Shown: piece by piece, positions 60,980 through 64,000 of the stretch
How positions within the stretch are numbered: the first letter of the stretch is position 1
Layout of the letters: every line of letters begins with the position of its first letter
Origin: Streptomyces scabiei 87.22
GTDB lineage: Bacteria > Actinomycetota > Actinomycetes > Streptomycetales > Streptomycetaceae
DNA length: 64,000 bases
Assembly: GCF_000091305.1 (NCBI RefSeq)
Contig: NC_013929.1
Location: forward strand, 1,860,001 to 1,924,000
Reading direction: 5' to 3'
Position numbers and translations under genes: made by a program
Notes under the pieces: model-generated
Database searches by the model: none
Seen by the model: only the letters and a program-made list of their open reading frames with translations
Told to the model about the DNA's origin: nothing

Positions 60980-63646
60980 TTGCGAAGAACCGGCGTCCTC
61001 ACCACCGTCCTGGCCCTCGCGGCCGGCCTCCTCGCCGGATCCCCACCCGTGCTGGCCGCGAACAGGACCGAGAAGCCGGTGGCCGTCGCCGCCGACACCT
61101 ACACCTGGAAGAACGCCCGGATCGACGGCGGCGGCTTCGTGCCGGGCATCGTCTTCAACCGCAAGGAGAAGAACCTCGCGTACGCCCGCACCGACATCGG
61201 CGGGGCCTACCGCTGGGTGGAGTCGTCGAAGAGCTGGACCCCGCTGCTGGACTCCGTCGGCTGGGACGACTGGGGGCACACGGGGATCGTGAGCCTCGCC
61301 TCCGACTCCGTCGACCCGAACAAGGTGTACGTGGCGGCCGGTACGTACACCAACAGCTGGGACCCGGGCAACGGGGCGGTCCTGCGGTCGTCGGACCGGG
61401 GCGCGAGCTGGCAGAAGGCCGCCCTGCCGTTCAAGCTGGGCGGGAACATGCCGGGCCGGGGCATGGGCGAGCGGCTGGCCGTCGACCCGAACAGGAACAG
61501 CGTGCTGTACCTGGGGGCGCCCAGCGGCAAGGGTCTGTGGCGCTCGACGGACTCCGGGGCGACCTGGTCGCAGGTGACGAACTTCCCCAACGTCGGCACC
61601 TACGTGGCCGATCCCTCCGACACGAGCGGGTACAACAGCGACAACCAGGGCATCGTCTGGGTCACCTTCGACGAGACCACGGGCACGTCCGGCAACGCGA
61701 CGAAGACCGTGTACGTGGGGGTCGCCGACAAGGACAACGCGGTGTACCGGTCCACCGACGCGGGCGCGACCTGGTCGCGCGTGGCCGGACAGCCGACGGG
61801 CTTCCTGGCCCACAAGGGCGTCCTGGACGCGACGAAGGGCTATCTGTACCTGTCGTACAGCGACAAGGGCGGGCCCTACGACGGCGGCAAGGGCCAGCTG
61901 TGGCGGTACGCCACAGCGACGGGCACGTGGACGAACGTCAGCCCGGTGGCCGAGGCCGACACCAGTTACGGCTTCAGCGGGCTGAGCGTCGACCGGCAGC
62001 GTCCGGGGACGGTGATGGCGACGGCCTACAGCTCCTGGTGGCCGGACACCCAGATCTTCCGCTCGACGGACAGCGGCGCGACCTGGACGCGGGCGTGGGA
62101 CTACACCTCCTATCCGAACCGCTCGAACCGCTTCACCATGGATGTCTCGTCCTCCCCGTGGCTGACCTGGGGCGCCAACCCCTCGCCGCCGGAGCAGACG
62201 CCCAAACTCGGCTGGATGACCGAGGCGTTGGAGATCGACCCGTTCGACTCGAACCGGATGATGTACGGGACGGGCGCCACGATCTACGGCACGGAGAACC
62301 TGGGGAACTGGGACGGCGGCGGGCAGTTCACCGTCAAGCCGATGGTGCGGGGGCTGGAGGAGACCGCGGTCAACGACCTGGCCTCACCGCCGTCCGGTGC
62401 CCCGCTGCTCAGCGCGCTCGGTGACGTCGGCGGCTTCCGGCACACGGATCTGACGAAGGTCCCGTCGATGATGTTCACCCAGCCGAACTTCACCACGACG
62501 ACCAGTCTGGACTTCGCCGAGACCGGCCCGAACACGGTCGTGCGGGTCGGCAACCTGGACTCGGGGCCGCACATCGCCTTCTCCACCGACAACGGGGCCA
62601 ACTGGTTCGCCGGGACCGACCCGTCGGGCGTGAGCGGCGGCGGTACGGTCGCGGCGGCCTCGGACGGCAGCCGGTTCGTGTGGAGCCCGGCGGGCACTGG
62701 CGTGCGGTACACGACGGGCTTCGGCACCTCGTGGTCGGCGTCGAGCGGTATCCCGGCCGACGCGGTCGTGGAGTCCGACCGGGTGGACCCGAAGACCTTC
62801 TACGGCTTCAAGTCCGGCAAGTTCTACGTCAGTTCGGACGGCGGGGCCACCTTCACCGCGTCGAACGCGACCGGCCTGCCGAGCGGCGACAGCGTGCGCT
62901 TCAAGGCGCTGCCCGGGGTCAAGGGCGACGTGTGGCTGGCGGGCGGGGCGTCGGACGGCGCGTACGGTCTGTGGCACTCCACGGACGCGGGAGCCACCTT
63001 CACCAAGCTCTCCGGTGTCGAGCAGGCCGACACGATCGGCTTCGGCAAGGCGGCCGCGGGGGCCTCGTACCAGACGCTCTACACCAGCGCGAAGATCGGC
63101 GGGGTGCGCGGCATCTTCCGCTCGACGGACAAGGGCGCGAGCTGGACCCGGATCAACGACGACGCCCACCGGTGGGGCTGGACGGGAGCGGCGATCACGG
63201 GTGACCCGCGGGTGTACGGGCGGGTCTACGTCTCCACGAACGGGCGCGGGGTCATCTACGGCGACTCCTCCGACACCGGCGGCGGGGGCGGGGGCACGGA
63301 TCCGGACCCCGGACCCGGGCCGTCGGGGGCCTGCGCGGTGACGTACAGGATCACGGGCGAGTGGTCGGGCGGTTTCCAGGCGGACGTGCGGCTCGCCAAC
63401 ACGGGCACGAGCGCGTGGACCGGCTGGTCCCTCGGCTGGACCTTCCCCAACGGCCAGAGCGTCTCCCAGATCTGGAACGCCGCCCACACCCAGTCGGGGT
63501 CGGCGGTCACGGCGAAGAACATCGCCTGGAACGGGAATGTGGCGGCCGGTTCGTCGGTGAGCTTCGGCTTCACCGGGAGCTGGTCGGGGACGAACGGCAG
63601 ACCGACCGCGTTCAAGCTCGGTGACCAGTCCTGCACGGTGACCTGA
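60980..63646 (+). CDS. Secreted GH74 xyloglucanase with C-terminal CBM2
   Basis: 888 residues, TTG start at 60980 after AGGAGAGG. Signal peptide LRRTGVLTTVLALAAGLLAGSPPVLA. The GH74 double seven-bladed propeller occupies about 40-760: YTWKNARIDGGGFVPGIVFN, YARTDIGGAYRW and repeated sortilin-like blocks (RSTDSGATWSQV, YRSTDAGATWSRV, FRSTDSGATWTRA). After a GGGGGTDPDPGPG linker there is a CBM2 (CAVTYRITGEWSGGFQADVRLANTG ... DQSCTVT). It cuts xyloglucan or related beta-1,4-glucans outside the cell. No CebR box is visible in the 128 bases before it, so it is read through from GH48 or has another promoter. Confidence 0.93.
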   Translation: MRRTGVLTTVLALAAGLLAGSPPVLAANRTEKPVAVAADTYTWKNARIDGGGFVPGIVFNRKEKNLAYARTDIGGAYRWVESSKSWTPLLDSVGWDDWGHTGIVSLASDSVDPNKVYVAAGTYTNSWDPGNGAVLRSSDRGASWQKAALPFKLGGNMPGRGMGERLAVDPNRNSVLYLGAPSGKGLWRSTDSGATWSQVTNFPNVGTYVADPSDTSGYNSDNQGIVWVTFDETTGTSGNATKTVYVGVADKDNAVYRSTDAGATWSRVAGQPTGFLAHKGVLDATKGYLYLSYSDKGGPYDGGKGQLWRYATATGTWTNVSPVAEADTSYGFSGLSVDRQRPGTVMATAYSSWWPDTQIFRSTDSGATWTRAWDYTSYPNRSNRFTMDVSSSPWLTWGANPSPPEQTPKLGWMTEALEIDPFDSNRMMYGTGATIYGTENLGNWDGGGQFTVKPMVRGLEETAVNDLASPPSGAPLLSALGDVGGFRHTDLTKVPSMMFTQPNFTTTTSLDFAETGPNTVVRVGNLDSGPHIAFSTDNGANWFAGTDPSGVSGGGTVAAASDGSRFVWSPAGTGVRYTTGFGTSWSASSGIPADAVVESDRVDPKTFYGFKSGKFYVSSDGGATFTASNATGLPSGDSVRFKALPGVKGDVWLAGGASDGAYGLWHSTDAGATFTKLSGVEQADTIGFGKAAAGASYQTLYTSAKIGGVRGIFRSTDKGASWTRINDDAHRWGWTGAAITGDPRVYGRVYVSTNGRGVIYGDSSDTGGGGGGTDPDPGPGPSGACAVTYRITGEWSGGFQADVRLANTGTSAWTGWSLGWTFPNGQSVSQIWNAAHTQSGSAVTAKNIAWNGNVAAGSSVSFGFTGSWSGTNGRPTAFKLGDQSCTVT

Positions 63647-63663
63647 CACCCGCGCAGGACGAG

Positions 63664-63700
63664 AAGAGGGCGCGCGCCCGGGTCGGGCGCGCGCCCTCTT
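63664..63700 (+). terminator. Terminator after the GH74 gene
   Basis: Perfect 17-base arms (63664-63680 and 63684-63700) with a 3-base loop, 18 bases after the stop. Confidence 0.85.
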
Positions 63701-63828
63701 CGCACCCTCCGGACCCGCCCTGTCACCCCCGGCACTTCACCCGCCCGACATGTTCATGACGAGCATGGAGGGGCATCCCTGAGTGTGTACGCACGGCTCG
63801 CCCGGAGACCTTCGCAGAAGGAGCCCCT

Positions 63829-64000
63829 GTGCCGAACCACAGCCGCGTCACGCGCCGGACGGGCCTCAAGACCGCCCTGGCCGCGGCGGTACTGTTGCCG
63901 TTGTCCCGCACCACCGGACTGACCAGCGCACCGGCCGCCGCGGCGGCGGAAGAGGAGGCCCCCGTGCCCCCGCTCTCCACCATGTCCTTCAACCTGCGGT
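63829..64000 (+). CDS. Secreted endonuclease/exonuclease/phosphatase-family protein (5' part only)
   Basis: 57 codons from the GTG at 63829 (AGAAGGAG upstream) to the window edge. Tat-type signal (TRRTGLKTALAAAVLLPL) then Ala-rich spacer. The last visible residues, PLSTMSFNLR, match the opening strand of the EEP fold (typically MTFN(I/L)R). The rest is outside the window. Confidence 0.65.
   Translation, partial: MPNHSRVTRRTGLKTALAAAVLLPLSRTTGLTSAPAAAAAEEEAPVPPLSTMSFNLR

Overview
The window is high-GC actinobacterial DNA and almost certainly from Streptomyces. It has strong GC bias at third codon positions, many GTG/TTG starts, Tat-type secreted proteins, a perfect CebR-type cellulase operator, and Streptomyces-style short palindromic repeats. 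From memory, the gene order resembles the right-arm region of S. coelicolor that carries the GH74/GH48/GH6 cellulases and sucC2/sucD2; I could not check this.

Layout. 1-1.5 kb: a secreted GH26 mannanase (cut by the window edge), then tRNA-Leu(GAG). 2-13.5 kb: an oxalate-type catabolic block. A leftward sucC-sucD-aldehyde dehydrogenase set diverges from a rightward set of ThDP-dependent oxalyl-CoA decarboxylase candidate, formyl-CoA:oxalate CoA-transferase (frc), NDP-forming acyl-CoA ligase and an OFA-family oxalate/formate transporter. An IS5-type element has inserted exactly at the stop codon of the transporter. 13.6-19.4 kb: a tightly overlapping leftward operon related to the 'ebo' metabolite-traffic clusters (inositol-phosphate synthase-like enzyme, TIM-barrel protein, EboA, TatD-like hydrolase, EboE), followed by a Tat-exported TIM-barrel isomerase. 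19.5-31.1 kb: a sugar/glycoside catabolic region with a ROK regulator, a three-gene Rbs-like ABC transporter, a Gfo/Idh/MocA dehydrogenase, a TIM-barrel isomerase, a secreted sorbosone/glucose-type dehydrogenase, a ThuA-DUF1080 protein and a 161-bp MITE. 31.4-33.3 kb: a GntR/FCD regulator and a FabH-like ketosynthase. 33.5-36.6 kb: a GT2/GtrA/membrane GT-like trio. 36.7-44.9 kb: a second OFA transporter with a 45-residue small subunit, divergent from a PanE-like reductase, a formate dehydrogenase whose alpha subunit is split between two genes, and fdhD. 45-55.7 kb: mixed genes (DUF5005 protein, BASS transporter, LysR, acyl-CoA ligase, secreted lyase-like protein, aldo/keto reductase, a broken SDR, methyltransferase, DHFR-like protein). 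55.8-63.7 kb: a cellulase cluster (GH6, GH48, GH74, each with a CBM2). The 3' edge cuts a secreted EEP-type phosphatase/nuclease.

How the parts fit. The most coherent biology is oxalate/formate metabolism spread over two loci 30 kb apart. Oxalate enters by an OFA transporter, is activated to oxalyl-CoA (Frc and perhaps the NDP-forming ligase) and decarboxylated to formyl-CoA. Frc releases formate, which the split NAD-linked molybdenum/tungsten formate dehydrogenase oxidises. The PanE-like protein could send oxalyl-CoA to glyoxylate. A sequence containing TTCGTC(G/T)AC lies in the divergent promoter of each locus and in front of the GntR gene between them, which suggests one shared regulator. 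The cellulase genes appear to be under CebR control, and the ROK/ABC/dehydrogenase set probably handles a plant-derived sugar. The window therefore reads as a plant-biomass utilisation region: cellulose, xyloglucan, mannan and oxalate.
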